NCBI GenBank assembly: GCA_000421085.1
Contig: ATWE01000001.1
Location: 186,001 to 250,000 of the forward strand
Length of the DNA: 64,000 nucleotides
DNA from: Ensifer sp. USDA 6670
Lineage (GTDB): Bacteria; Pseudomonadota; Alphaproteobacteria; Rhizobiales; Rhizobiaceae
Direction: 5' to 3'
The notes beneath the pieces are model-generated. The model was not told where the DNA came from. It worked only from the letters and a program-made list of their open reading frames with translations, and made no database searches. Positions 28,599 through 36,589 of the stretch are shown piece after piece. The first letter of the stretch is position 1. Every line of letters starts with the position of its first letter. A program made the position numbers and the translations under genes.

Positions 28599-29075
28599 AA
28601 GAACCTGCCTCGCGCCGGTCTTCGATCGTCGTCGACCCTCGAGCCGCGTGCCTTTCCGGCGCTCACGGATGCGAATGCGGCGCGAGGGCCGATCGGCCAG
28701 CCCGCCATCGTCCGACGCATCTCACTTCGTCAGCGTCTCGGTTAACAAAAACTCAAAAGTTTTCCACCTGTGGACACTGGCAAAAAACCGTTATCGCAGA
28801 GTCGTTTAAGCAGCCGCGCTGAATCGGAATCATAGCGCGGCGCGCTGTTCTTCCCGGCAATTTTTAGGCTCGGGGGCTGGCACGCTGACTCTGCCGTTAT
28901 ACACTGATTTTAAATGATGATTCGACACGGACCATGCAAGCTCCGGGCAGGGTAAGTAAGCCAGGATAGTCGCAGGTCCAGCAATCATAGTGTGTTCGTA
29001 TCCGGTATTGGGTTTGCAGTGTTGCGTCCTGTGAGCGTGACTTTGTGCGCCTTAGCCGCGCCTTTAGGGTGATGC
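28599..29075. other. Intergenic region ubiK-ybjN
   Basis: No open frame in this 477 bp is convincing. It holds a palindrome TCCAC-CT-GTGGA at 28763-28774, which resembles two facing partial DnaA-box halves. It also has a hairpin GCCGCGCT / AGCGCGGC at 28813-28841 without a clear T-run, and an AT-richer stretch (about 28890-28930). Promoter elements for ybjN must lie here but no good consensus match was found. Confidence 0.5.
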
Positions 29076-29576
29076 ATGAGCCTTTTGGAAATGGAAGTCG
29101 AGCGCCAGTCCAACCCGGTCGACATGATCGAGTTCGTTGCCGCAAACAATGACTGGTCCTTCGAGCGATCCGGCGAGGACGAGATTGCCATGACCGTCGA
29201 AGGCAGGTGGGCGGACTACCATGTTTCCTTTTCCTGGATGGAGGAGTTCGAGGCGCTGCATCTGGCGTGCGCCTTCGACATCAAGGTGCCGGACAGCCGC
29301 GCAAACGAGGTGATCCGGCTTCTGTCCCATATCAACGGCCAGGTGCTGATGGGGCATTTCGATCTTTGGCGCCAAGAAGAAGTCATCATCTTCCGGCAAT
29401 CTCTGTTGCTCGCCGGTGGAGCGGAACCGACGAACCAGCAGGTCGAGGTGCTCCTGTCGAACGCGCTCGACGCCTGCGAGTCCTATTTCCAAGCGTTCCA
29501 GTTCGTCGTTTGGTCGGGCATGGATGCGCAGCGCGCGGTCGACGCGGTATTGTTCGAGACCGTTGGGGAGGCATGA
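29076..29576 (+). CDS. YbjN domain-containing protein
   Basis: This 166-aa soluble protein matches the alphaproteobacterial YbjN family: FVAANNDWSFERSGEDEI near 20, then SFSWMEEFEALHLACAFD and RLLSHINGQVLMGHFD. YbjN proteins have a type III secretion chaperone-like fold and are linked to motility and stress in enterics; the function here is unknown. The stop is 1 bp before the proC GTG start, so the two are cotranscribed and probably translationally coupled. This ybjN-proC pairing is common in Rhizobiales. Confidence 0.9.
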   Translation: MSLLEMEVERQSNPVDMIEFVAANNDWSFERSGEDEIAMTVEGRWADYHVSFSWMEEFEALHLACAFDIKVPDSRANEVIRLLSHINGQVLMGHFDLWRQEEVIIFRQSLLLAGGAEPTNQQVEVLLSNALDACESYFQAFQFVVWSGMDAQRAVDAVLFETVGEA

Positions 29577-29577
29577 A

Positions 29578-30432
29578 GTGAGCATTGCCGTTTCGGGTCC
29601 GATCGTGCTCGTCGGCGCCGGCAATATGGGCGGTGCCATGCTCGCGGGCTGGCTAAAGAGCGGAGTCCGTGGCAGCGACGTTCTCGTCATCGATCCGGGC
29701 CCGTCACCGGCGGTGGCAAAGCTCCTGGCGGATAGCGGTGTGCAACATGCGACCGTCGCTCCGGCGGGCGTCAAGGCGGGGGTGATCTTCGTTGCGGTCA
29801 AGCCGCAGGTGATGGAAACGGTGCTGCCACCCCTGAAAGGGCTCGTCGCTCCGCAAACCGTGATCGTATCGGTGGCCGCCGGCAAGACGCTCGGTTTCAT
29901 CGAGCGGCATCTGGGTGAGGCGGCGACGGTGCGTGCCATGCCGAATACGCCGGCCATGATCGGACGCGGTGTGACCGGCGCCTTCGCGAATGACCGCGTC
30001 AGCGAGGCCCAGCGCGCGCTGGTGCATGATCTGCTGAAGGTCAGCGGCCCCGTCGAATGGGTCCGGACCGAAGCGGATATCGATGCCGTGACCGCCGTCT
30101 CCGGCAGCGGCCCGGCCTATGTCTTCTATCTCGTCGAGTGCATGGCGGAGGCCGGGCGCAAGGCCGGACTCGAGGCGGACCTAGCCATGCGTCTTGCTCG
30201 GGAAACCGTCGCGGGGGCTGGTGAACTCCTCCATCAGTCCCCCGACGATGCGGCGCGCCTGCGCCAGAACGTCACATCGCCCGGCGGTACGACGGCGGCT
30301 GCGCTGGCGGTATTGATGGCGGATGACGGCATGCAGCCGCTCTTCGACCGGGCCATTGCGGCGGCGCGCAAGCGCGCGGAAGAACTGGCGGGTAATTCCA
30401 GGCGAGACAGCGTATCTCGCGGTTCACTCTGA
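29578..30432 (+). CDS. proC: Pyrroline-5-carboxylate reductase
   Basis: This 284-aa enzyme has the Rossmann motif VGAGNMGGAML near 12-22 and the C-terminal ProC signature VTSPGGTTAAAL near 236. It reduces pyrroline-5-carboxylate to proline with NAD(P)H. The start is GTG at 29578, one base after the ybjN stop, with GGGGAGG 6 bp upstream. It lies between ybjN and csaA on the same strand; 71 bp separate it from csaA. Confidence 0.95.
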   Translation: MSIAVSGPIVLVGAGNMGGAMLAGWLKSGVRGSDVLVIDPGPSPAVAKLLADSGVQHATVAPAGVKAGVIFVAVKPQVMETVLPPLKGLVAPQTVIVSVAAGKTLGFIERHLGEAATVRAMPNTPAMIGRGVTGAFANDRVSEAQRALVHDLLKVSGPVEWVRTEADIDAVTAVSGSGPAYVFYLVECMAEAGRKAGLEADLAMRLARETVAGAGELLHQSPDDAARLRQNVTSPGGTTAAALAVLMADDGMQPLFDRAIAAARKRAEELAGNSRRDSVSRGSL

Positions 30433-30503
30433 AGTTGTAGCAATCGTTCACGTTTTTGGTCGTGTTTCGAATCGGCCCCATCGACGTGATCCGGGGAACG
30501 TTC

Positions 30504-30845
30504 ATGACCGAAATCATTTCCTATGCCGATTTCGAGCGCGTCGACATTCGTGTCGGTACAATAGTGGAGGCGGAGCCCTTTCCCGAGGCACGCAAGCCCG
30601 CGATCAAGCTCAAGATCGATTTCGGCCCTGACATCGGCATCAGGAAATCCTCCGCGCAAATCACGGCGCACTACAAGCTCGAGGAACTCGTCGGCAGGCA
30701 GGTTCTTGGCGTCGTCAATTTCCCGCCGCGCCAGATCGGCCCCGTCCGATCCGAGGTGCTCACGCTCGGCTTCGAAGACGAGGCCGGCGCGATCGTGCTC
30801 GCGTGCACCGACAAGCCGGTGCCGAACGGCAAGAAGTTGATGTGA
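30504..30845 (+). CDS. csaA: tRNA-binding protein CsaA
   Basis: This 113-aa OB-fold protein has the CsaA/EMAP-II pattern DIRVGTIVEAEPFPEARKP near 15-33, IRKSSAQIT near 47 and VLTLGFED near 84. CsaA proteins form dimers that bind tRNA and have been linked to protein export in Bacillus. ATG 30504 gives the full domain. It is convergent with the histidine-kinase gene (11-bp gap) and follows proC. Length and motifs fit the family exactly. Confidence 0.93.
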   Translation: MTEIISYADFERVDIRVGTIVEAEPFPEARKPAIKLKIDFGPDIGIRKSSAQITAHYKLEELVGRQVLGVVNFPPRQIGPVRSEVLTLGFEDEAGAIVLACTDKPVPNGKKLM

Positions 30846-30856
30846 CCATCCCGTAT

Positions 30857-32239
30857 TTACGTCGGCACACGCACCGTCGCGCGCAGGCCGCCGAGGGGGC
30901 TGTCTGCGAGCGTGACATTGCCGCCATGGCTGCGGGCGATGTCGCGGGCAACGGCGAGGCCGAGACCGGTGCCGGAACTGTCGAGATTGCGGGCTTCGTC
31001 CAGGCGGAAGAACGGTTTGAACACGTCTTCGCGTGACCGCTCGGGAATGCCCGGCCCGTCGTCATCGACGGTGATGGTCAACCATTTCGCGCTCTGGCGC
31101 GCCTCGATATGCACGGTGTTTGCATAGCGATAGGCGTTGGACGCGAGGTTGGAGATGAGCCGCGTGAACGCATTGGGCCTCACGTGAATTTCGTTCTCGC
31201 CCTGGATCGCAGTCGTCAGCGTCTTGCCGTACAGCTCCGCCTCCGCCGCAAGCCGGGCCATCAGATCGCTGAGTTTCAGCTGGCCGACATCCTCTTCCGC
31301 GTCTCCTCGGGCGAAGGCGAGATAGCCTTCCAGCATGTTCTGCATGTCTTCAACGTCCTGCTCGAGGCTTTCGAGGTCCGGATTGTTGCCCACAAGTGCC
31401 AGCTGCAGCTTGAATCGGGTCAGGATCGTCCGCAAGTCGTGGCTGACGCCGGTCAGCATCGCGGTGCGCTGTTCGATCTGGCGCTCGATCCGCTCGCGCA
31501 TCAGGATGAAGGCGAGGCCGGCGCGCCGGATTTCATTGGCACCCCGCGGTGCGAAATCGTCGATCTTCTGTCCCTTGCCGAAGCTCTCCGCTGCGCTTGC
31601 CAGCGCCAGGATCGGCCTGATCTGCCCGCGCAGAAAGAGAATCGCGATCGTCAGCAAGACGAGCGACGCGCCGACCATCCAGACGAGGAAGATATGTGTG
31701 TTCGATGCATAGGCCTGGTTGCGGCGGGCATAGACCCTGAGAATGCGGTCGTCTTCAAGCTTGATGCGGATTTCCACGATCTTCGAATTGCCGACGGTAT
31801 CGATCCAGAAGGGACGCCGGATCTGGTCCGAAATCTCCTCGCTGAGAATCTGGTCGAGGATTTCGAAGAAGGGCTTGGGGCGCGGCGGCGGCAGCTCTCC
31901 GCCCGGTTCGACGGTTATGTTGAGGTCGAGCTGATCGCGGGCGATGCGGACGATCTGGTCGATATCGCCCTCCCGCGGGAAGGTCGTGATCAGGTCGACG
32001 ATGGCGGCGATGTCGTTGGTCACCGCCGACGAGAGGCGCTGGGTGACGAGCTGCCAGTGCCGCTCCATGAACACGAAGGCGACCACGGACTGTAGCAGCA
32101 CCATCGGGATGACGACGATCAGAATCGAGCGCGCGTAAAGACCCATCGGCAGCCGGCGCCGCAGCCAGCGGACCAGGCGCTTCCAGCCGCCGTCCGCCGG
32201 TGTCGTTCCTTCGTGCTTCAAACCGTCAAAGCTTGCCAT
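30857..32239 (-). CDS. EnvZ-type sensor histidine kinase
   Basis: This 460-aa membrane kinase has a membrane segment at about 36-56 (SILIVVIPMVLLQSVVAFVF), a periplasmic domain of about 110 residues, and a second membrane segment near 170-190. A HAMP linker, a HisKA H-box GVSHDLRTILTRF (phosphoacceptor His), and an HATPase domain with N-box NLASNAYRYAN, G1 DDDGPGIP and G2 GTGLGLAVA follow. It pairs with the OmpR-family regulator just upstream. Start ATG 32239 is chosen; TTG at 32281 would overlap the regulator stop. The signal is unknown. Confidence 0.92.
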   Translation of the reverse strand: MASFDGLKHEGTTPADGGWKRLVRWLRRRLPMGLYARSILIVVIPMVLLQSVVAFVFMERHWQLVTQRLSSAVTNDIAAIVDLITTFPREGDIDQIVRIARDQLDLNITVEPGGELPPPRPKPFFEILDQILSEEISDQIRRPFWIDTVGNSKIVEIRIKLEDDRILRVYARRNQAYASNTHIFLVWMVGASLVLLTIAILFLRGQIRPILALASAAESFGKGQKIDDFAPRGANEIRRAGLAFILMRERIERQIEQRTAMLTGVSHDLRTILTRFKLQLALVGNNPDLESLEQDVEDMQNMLEGYLAFARGDAEEDVGQLKLSDLMARLAAEAELYGKTLTTAIQGENEIHVRPNAFTRLISNLASNAYRYANTVHIEARQSAKWLTITVDDDGPGIPERSREDVFKPFFRLDEARNLDSSGTGLGLAVARDIARSHGGNVTLADSPLGGLRATVRVPT

Positions 32240-32273
32240 GGCCCTTGATCCGGCCCTCGTTTCTGGCCCATCG

Positions 32274-32978
32274 TCAGTCAACGCTCAGCCGGTAGCCGAT
32301 GCCGCGAACGGTCTGCAGCCAGACGGGGTTGGAAGGATCGTCCTCTATTTTACGCCTTAGCCGGTTTATCTGCACGTCGATCGTCCGCTCGCCGACCTCG
32401 GCATCGTCGCCGATCAGCTCGTGGCGCGGAATGGTCTCGCCGGCGCGTTGCGAAAACAGCGTCATGATCTCCTGCTCACGGTCGGTGAGGCGGATATGGT
32501 CGGCTCCACGGCGCAGTTCCTTGCGCACGACCGAGAAGGTGTAGGGGCCGAAAATGACCTGATCGACCTTGTGTGTCTGTGTCGGCTGGTTGCGCCGCAG
32601 GATATTGTTGATGCGGAGCACGAGTTCGCGCGGCTCGAAAGGCTTCGGCAGGTAATCGTCGGCGCCCGCCTCCAGCCCTTCGATACGCGAATTCGCCTCC
32701 GCCAGGGCCGTCAGCATGATGATCGGCACCGACTTGATCTGCCTGAGACTTTGCGTCAGAGCGATGCCGCTTTCCCCCGGCATCATCACGTCGACGACGA
32801 GAAGATCGAAATCGATTCCTATCAGCTTTCGCCGGGCCTCGTCGGCATCGGCTGCCGTCGTTACGCGAAATCCCTGTTCGACCAGATAGCGGTTGAGCAG
32901 GTCGCGGATGCGCCGGTCGTCGTCGACGACCAGAAGATGCGCCGCATCGTCGGAGACTGTCGCCTTTGCTATCATCAT
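32274..32978 (-). CDS. OmpR/PhoB-family response regulator
   Basis: This 234-aa protein has a receiver domain (acidic pair DDD near 19-21, phospho-Asp in DLLVVDVMMP near 57-66, conserved Lys in LPKPFEPRE near 108). A winged-helix DNA-binding domain follows (ERTIDVQINRLRRKIEDDP). It is upstream of, and cotranscribed with, the EnvZ-type kinase (34-bp gap to its ATG). Targets are unknown; OmpR-type regulators usually bind direct repeats with about 10-11 bp spacing. ATG 32978 or the next codon, ATG 32975, may be used. Confidence 0.94.
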   Translation of the reverse strand: MMIAKATVSDDAAHLLVVDDDRRIRDLLNRYLVEQGFRVTTAADADEARRKLIGIDFDLLVVDVMMPGESGIALTQSLRQIKSVPIIMLTALAEANSRIEGLEAGADDYLPKPFEPRELVLRINNILRRNQPTQTHKVDQVIFGPYTFSVVRKELRRGADHIRLTDREQEIMTLFSQRAGETIPRHELIGDDAEVGERTIDVQINRLRRKIEDDPSNPVWLQTVRGIGYRLSVD

Positions 32979-33111
32979 TCGGTACCCTCATTGCCGGTCA
33001 AGCCGGAAAGGCTGCGCCAAAAATGCCGGAGACAGTGCAGCACAGGCGCCGCGGTCTCCCATTTTCATTCAAGGGGCTACCCGTTTTGCCACGAACGGCG
33101 AGCCGACGTCC

Positions 33112-33150
33112 AATCAGACGCGCACAGGTCGCGTAACATTTTGAATCGTT
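33112..33150. repeat. Intergenic repeat, type A, diverged partial copy
   Basis: CAATCAGACGCGCACAGG followed by TCGCGTAACATTTTGAAT resembles the left part of the type A unit that follows at 33187. Two copies in tandem upstream of the response-regulator gene suggest this region gathers repeats. Confidence 0.45.
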
Positions 33151-33186
33151 GTGTGACTCTCGGGCGCCTTTCCGGCAGCGCCGCAC

Positions 33187-33273
33187 GTCGTGCAGACGCG
33201 CAAAGGCCGCTGTAGCACTTAAGCTGCTGCATGTTTTTCTCCCTTAATCGGCGAGGATCAAACGAAGCATGCA
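33187..33273. repeat. Intergenic repeat, type A, full copy
   Basis: It contains CAGACGCGCAAAGG, CGCTGTAGCACTT and GCTGCTGCATGTTTTT, then AATCGGCGAGGATCAAA, and aligns over about 85 bp with 6731-6812. It fills the space between the MarR-type gene (stop at 33279) and the response-regulator promoter region. No coding sequence is present. Confidence 0.65.
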
Positions 33274-33278
33274 GTGGA

Positions 33279-33755
33279 TCAGCCCGCAACGTCGTTCATC
33301 ATATTGGCGAGAAACCGCTTCACGGTTTCCCGCGCACCCGGTCCGGCTTTTGCCAATGCGTCCGCTATACGGCGGGACTGTGGCTCGGCAAGCGCCCGCG
33401 CCAGGGCCTGGCCTTCCGGCGTTGTGTACAGCATGCGCTGCCGCCTGTCTTCGGGGCCGGTCACCTGCCGGATATAGCCGGAATCGATCAACTGCTTGAG
33501 GACGCGGGCAAGGCTCTGCTTGGTGATCTTCAGCGTTTCGAGAAGGTCCGCGACCGTCATGCCGGGTTCGCGGTTGACGAAATGCACGACGCGGTGATGT
33601 GCGCGGCCGAATCCGCTCTTCTCGAGAATGGCGTCCGGGTCGCCGGTGAAATCGCGATAGGCAAAGAAAAGCAACTCGATGATCTCGAAATCTATCGTGT
33701 CCACATCTTCGCCGGCGCTGTCGCGTATGCTCTCGTCCCTGATCTGCCCGACCAC
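33279..33755 (-). CDS. MarR family transcriptional regulator
   Basis: This 158-aa winged-helix protein has the MarR core: MTVADLLETLKITKQSLARVLKQL (recognition helix region, about 65-88) and the wing GPEDRRQRMLYTTPEG near 100. GTG at 33755 is chosen because AAAGGA lies 8-9 bp upstream; the frame extends to TTG 33803 without support. A perfect inverted repeat (ATATGTCA / TGACATAT) at 33805-33827 lies about 50 bp upstream and is probably its own operator. No obvious divergent target gene is adjacent. Confidence 0.88.
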   Translation of the reverse strand: MVGQIRDESIRDSAGEDVDTIDFEIIELLFFAYRDFTGDPDAILEKSGFGRAHHRVVHFVNREPGMTVADLLETLKITKQSLARVLKQLIDSGYIRQVTGPEDRRQRMLYTTPEGQALARALAEPQSRRIADALAKAGPGARETVKRFLANMMNDVAG

Positions 33756-33804
33756 GCGGTCATATCCTTTCAATCGAAATGCCGTTCGCGATACATACCG
33801 CAAT

Positions 33805-33827
33805 ATATGTCAGTTTGGTTGACATAT
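33805..33827. promoter_or_regulatory. Predicted MarR operator (inverted repeat)
   Basis: Arms ATATGTCA (33805-33812) and TGACATAT (33820-33827) are separated by GTTTGGT. The site sits 50-72 bp upstream of the MarR-type start codon. Its symmetry and length fit MarR-family operators, so autoregulation is likely. Confidence 0.6.
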
Positions 33828-33949
33828 TTCCATCGCCTCGCAGGCATCCAGATCGAAGGCGCACAAATTTGCGCGTATCGCGCCACGGCGACACGCAGAA
33901 AAGGCGGCCGCAGCCGCCTTTTGCCTTGCGATGGATGTCGCCTGAAGGC

Positions 33950-34216
33950 TCACGCCTGCTTGCCGACGAACTGCCCGACAATGCCGTTGAGAACGCCGCC
34001 GCCGATGAGAGCGCCGATTGCCTGCATGGCCAGACCGGTCGCGGCCGCCTCTCCGCCAAGCATCTGGATCAGGAACCCGCCGCCGAGGCCGCCGATGGCA
34101 CCGACGATCGTGCGTGCCACGACTCCGAATGCCTGCTGCTTCAGCATGGCGCTGGCCGCGTTTCCGCCAGCTGCCCCCGCAATCAACTGGGTAATGATAG
34201 GCACTAATGCTTCCAT
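33950..34216 (-). CDS. Small glycine-zipper membrane protein
   Basis: This 88-aa protein is almost entirely Gly/Ala/hydrophobic: IAGAAGGNAASAM near 11 and then two long segments rich in GxxxG spacing (GAIGGLGGGFL and GALIGGGVLNGIVG). GGAGGG lies 5 bp before ATG 34216, so expression is likely. Glycine zippers occur in small membrane proteins, toxins and bacteriocin-like peptides; nothing here identifies one. It is flanked by the MarR-type regulator and a region with a possible small RNA. Confidence 0.7.
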   Translation of the reverse strand: MEALVPIITQLIAGAAGGNAASAMLKQQAFGVVARTIVGAIGGLGGGFLIQMLGGEAAATGLAMQAIGALIGGGVLNGIVGQFVGKQA

Positions 34217-34541
34217 CGATCCCTCCGTCCTGCGACCCCTCATCCAGAGCCGCGACATACCGGACAATCCGGCACGGGAAGGTTGAAGCCGAAGGGGAGA
34301 ATTGTCAATTTTGCCACCACCGGTGTCGGCTGCAGGTAACGATCCGGAAGCGGGCCTGAGGGATAGCCGCTTGAGTTGTTTTGGGAATTTGTTTCGTGCG
34401 GGCGCGAGCGCACGGAGGAGCAGCGAAGCCCACCGCTCGTGCTCTCTACTGTCGGCGCCCGTTGACGGGTGATTCGCCATGGCGCAGCGTTCTGCCATCG
34501 ACGCTGCGCCACTATGTTTTTTTTCGCTTTTCGCCTGACGC
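34217..34541. other. Intergenic region with an orphan plus-strand terminator
   Basis: The flanking genes both read leftwards, yet the region ends in an intrinsic terminator oriented to the right (34480-34524). Between about 34230 and 34480 the sequence is GC-balanced and has no supported open frame on the plus strand. A plus-strand small RNA is possible; a weak GTTGAA-N17-TCAATT pair near 34287 could be a promoter. Confidence 0.45.
34480..34524 (+). terminator. Intrinsic terminator without an upstream gene
   Basis: A perfect 11-bp stem (TGGCGCAGCGT / ACGCTGCGCCA) with a 10-base loop is followed, after 5 bases, by eight T residues at 34517-34524. On the minus strand no T-run follows, so it should not end the SH3 gene. 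Confidence 0.75.
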
Positions 34542-35174
34542 TCAGCGATAGACGTAGACGACCCTTCTTGTCCCCGGATCTACAAGGACGGGCTGGCCAT
34601 TGATGGTCACGTACTGATACTCGTAGTCCGGAATGGGCTGGACGGCCACCGTGTTCGGCAGCGTGGCGCCGACGACGGCTTCTCCCTCTACATAGACGGT
34701 GTCGACAGGATTCTGGGTGATGTAGGTGCGCACCGTAGGAGGCGGAGTCACCGCTTCGACCTCTTCGACCGGACCGACCAGTTCGAGCGGTTCGGATGGC
34801 GCCACGACGGTCTCGCCCTCATAGGCGACCGTGGGGACCGAGAGTTCCGTGCGCCGCTCCTGTATAATGGCGGTCGTACCGCCCATGTCCGTCGCCAGGT
34901 AACGGGCGTAAGCCCAGCCTCGCAGGCCGTTGACGTCTATGCGGCACCAGTTGCTTCCCTCCATGCAGCCGTCGAGCACGGCAGCGCTGCCGCGTGTGGC
35001 GACGCCGACGGCAGGGTATTGCGGGCCCGGTCCTGCGCGCACGTTAAGGTCGGTCAGCGTCGTGGCGCTCATTTCGGCATAGGCTGCGGGAATGGCGGCG
35101 AGCATCGCACCGGCTGCCAAAGCCGCTCTGAGCGGGGCCGCTTTGAGCAGAGTCGGAGAGAGAGTCTTCATCAT
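34542..35174 (-). CDS. SH3-domain / DUF1236 exported protein
   Basis: This 210-aa exported protein has a signal peptide of about 33 residues ending AAIPAAYA. A bacterial SH3 domain with LNVRAGPGPQYPAVG near 43-57 and GWAYARYL near 86 follows, then a Pro/Glu-rich linker and a C-terminal DUF1236-like domain (YQYVTINGQPVLVDPGTRRVVYV). SH3b domains often bind cell wall. GAGGAG precedes the start. An EcfG/RpoE2-type promoter lies 28-53 bp upstream, so it probably belongs to the general stress response. Confidence 0.88.
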   Translation of the reverse strand: MMKTLSPTLLKAAPLRAALAAGAMLAAIPAAYAEMSATTLTDLNVRAGPGPQYPAVGVATRGSAAVLDGCMEGSNWCRIDVNGLRGWAYARYLATDMGGTTAIIQERRTELSVPTVAYEGETVVAPSEPLELVGPVEEVEAVTPPPTVRTYITQNPVDTVYVEGEAVVGATLPNTVAVQPIPDYEYQYVTINGQPVLVDPGTRRVVYVYR

Positions 35175-35201
35175 CTTGCTCCTCTTTCATTTGCAGGCCA
35201 G

Positions 35202-35227
35202 AACGCGCCGCGCGGGAGGGATGTTCC
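35202..35227 (-). promoter_or_regulatory. EcfG/RpoE2-type (general stress) promoter
   Basis: On the minus strand GGAAC (35227-35223), 17 bp, CGTT (35205-35202). This equals the consensus for alphaproteobacterial EcfG sigma factors (RpoE2 in S. meliloti). The start of the SH3 gene is 28 bp downstream, a natural leader length. Confidence 0.7.
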
Positions 35228-35391
35228 CCCCGTGACATCACGAAATAAGAGGATGAAACATATTGCCGTCGCCAAGCGTTGCCCGGGCTGACGAAAGCTG
35301 GCGAAGTCTTCGCTGTATTGTTCGCGGGAACGCGCGGCTGAATTATCGATTTCTGTCCGACACAGGCTGGATTCAGGCCGGGAGTGACGAG

Positions 35392-35547
35392 ATGCAAGGT
35401 GAGATATCGGACGATGCCAAGCTTGCCGCCAAGCGGTTGCGTCCGCTGGTGGTGGTCGTCGTTGCAGCGAAGCTCGTGGTTTCGGTGCTGCTGCTCGCGA
35501 CGGTGCAATATTCGCCGCCGGCTCCGGAAATCGTGGCACTGCGCTGA
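35392..35547 (+). CDS. Small single-pass membrane protein
   Basis: This possible 51-aa protein has a charged N-terminus (MQGEISDDAKLAAKRLR) and one hydrophobic segment (VVVVVAAKLVVSVLLLATVQY), ending in a short tail. GGGAG lies 8 bp upstream of ATG 35392. It is read toward the metallo-hydrolase gene 110 bp downstream. Similar mini-proteins are often missed. The coding call rests on the ribosome-binding site and plausible topology. Confidence 0.5.
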   Translation: MQGEISDDAKLAAKRLRPLVVVVVAAKLVVSVLLLATVQYSPPAPEIVALR

Positions 35548-35656
35548 TTTGCGCTGTCATACCGCTCGCTTATCGCTATAGCTGGGAAAACGGTCTGGAT
35601 CGGGAGGGGCTTCTCACTTCCAGGCCACCTCACGAGCAAGAGCGAGGCATGGTCCG

Positions 35657-36298
35657 ATGTTACAGGCAGGCATTATCCCGGTAACGCATTTCGAGCAGAA
35701 CTGTACGGTCCTGTTCGATAGCGAGACCAAGGAGGGGGCGGTCGTCGATCCCGGCGGCGACGTCGACATCATCCTGCAGACGATCCGCGAAAACGGCATC
35801 GCGTTGAAGGCTATCTGGCTCACACACGGCCATATCGATCACGCCGGCGGCGCCAAGGAATTGAAAGAAGCACTGGGTCTCGACATTGTCGGACCGCACA
35901 AGGACGACCTGCCGCTGCTCGAACGGCTGGAGGACCAGGCGGAGCGCTTCGGCCTCGCGATGAAGGTTCAGAACGTCGTGCCGGACCGCTGGCTTGAAGA
36001 GGGCGATACCGTCTCCTTCGGCGACCACGTCTTCGAGGTCTTGCATTGCCCCGGCCACGCGCCCGGTCATGTGGTCTATTTCAACCGGGCACAAAACTTC
36101 GCTCACGTCGGCGACGTGCTTTTTCACGGCTCCATCGGCCGTACCGACCTGCCGGGCGGCAATCATCAGCAGCTTCTGGATTCGATACGGGACAAGATAC
36201 TGCCGCTCGGGGACAATGTGGGCTTTATCTGCGGCCACGGCCCGGGCGGGCAGATCGGCGAAGAGCGGCGCACCAATCCGTTTCTGCGCGGCCTTTGA
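35657..36298 (+). CDS. MBL-fold metallo-hydrolase (glyoxalase II-like)
   Basis: This 213-aa hydrolase has the metallo-beta-lactamase motif THGHIDHAGG near 56-65 and the later ligands CPGHAPGH near 131, GDVLF near 153 (bridging Asp), and GHGPGG near 194. The layout matches the YcbL/GloB-like group, which hydrolyses thioesters such as S-lactoylglutathione. Two metal ions are expected. It is followed within 10 bp by a RIME-type element. Substrate is inferred. Confidence 0.9.
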   Translation: MLQAGIIPVTHFEQNCTVLFDSETKEGAVVDPGGDVDIILQTIRENGIALKAIWLTHGHIDHAGGAKELKEALGLDIVGPHKDDLPLLERLEDQAERFGLAMKVQNVVPDRWLEEGDTVSFGDHVFEVLHCPGHAPGHVVYFNRAQNFAHVGDVLFHGSIGRTDLPGGNHQQLLDSIRDKILPLGDNVGFICGHGPGGQIGEERRTNPFLRGL

Positions 36299-36308
36299 CG
36301 AGCGGTGC

Positions 36309-36583
36309 TAGAGCCCTTCAGGGTTAAATGGAATCAGTTCTGCCGGAGCAGGTTTTCGTCAGGGCAGAGGCGATCGGCGAAGGGCGTACCCGGATGTACG
36401 TCCGAGACGATCGCCTCTGATCCTGGCGGAAAGATGCCCGGCCCTGCGGGTTGGCTGAAACGGGCCGCCTGATCGGCCGGCCGGCTTGGACGTATGCTTT
36501 GGCTACGCCGCGCGCCGGCCGGCCGACCATCCGACTCCGTTTGAGCCAACAGAACTGGTTCCATTTAACCCTGAAGGGCTCTA
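36309..36583. repeat. RIME-type mosaic palindromic element
   Basis: This 275-bp intergenic unit is bounded by 34-bp inverted repeats (36309-36342 and 36550-36583) with one mismatch, each beginning TAGAGCCCTTCAGGG from outside. Two more palindromes lie inside: CAGAGGCGATCG (36365-36376) against 36408-36419, and TCGGCCGGCCGGC (36473-36485) against 36514-36526. Nested palindromes are the hallmark of rhizobial intergenic mosaic elements. It encodes no transposase. Confidence 0.85.
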
Positions 36584-36589
36584 AAATAA

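Noticed and set aside
28763..28774. Facing half DnaA boxes as a replication origin
   Set aside because: Only one weak dyad, no cluster of boxes, no dnaA or parAB nearby.
28872..28895. Possible sigma-54 promoter (TGGCAC)
   Set aside because: The -12 element (TTGCA/T) is not present at the needed spacing.
36334..36564. Open frame inside the RIME-type element
   Set aside because: It is a by-product of the palindromic repeat; no start signal.
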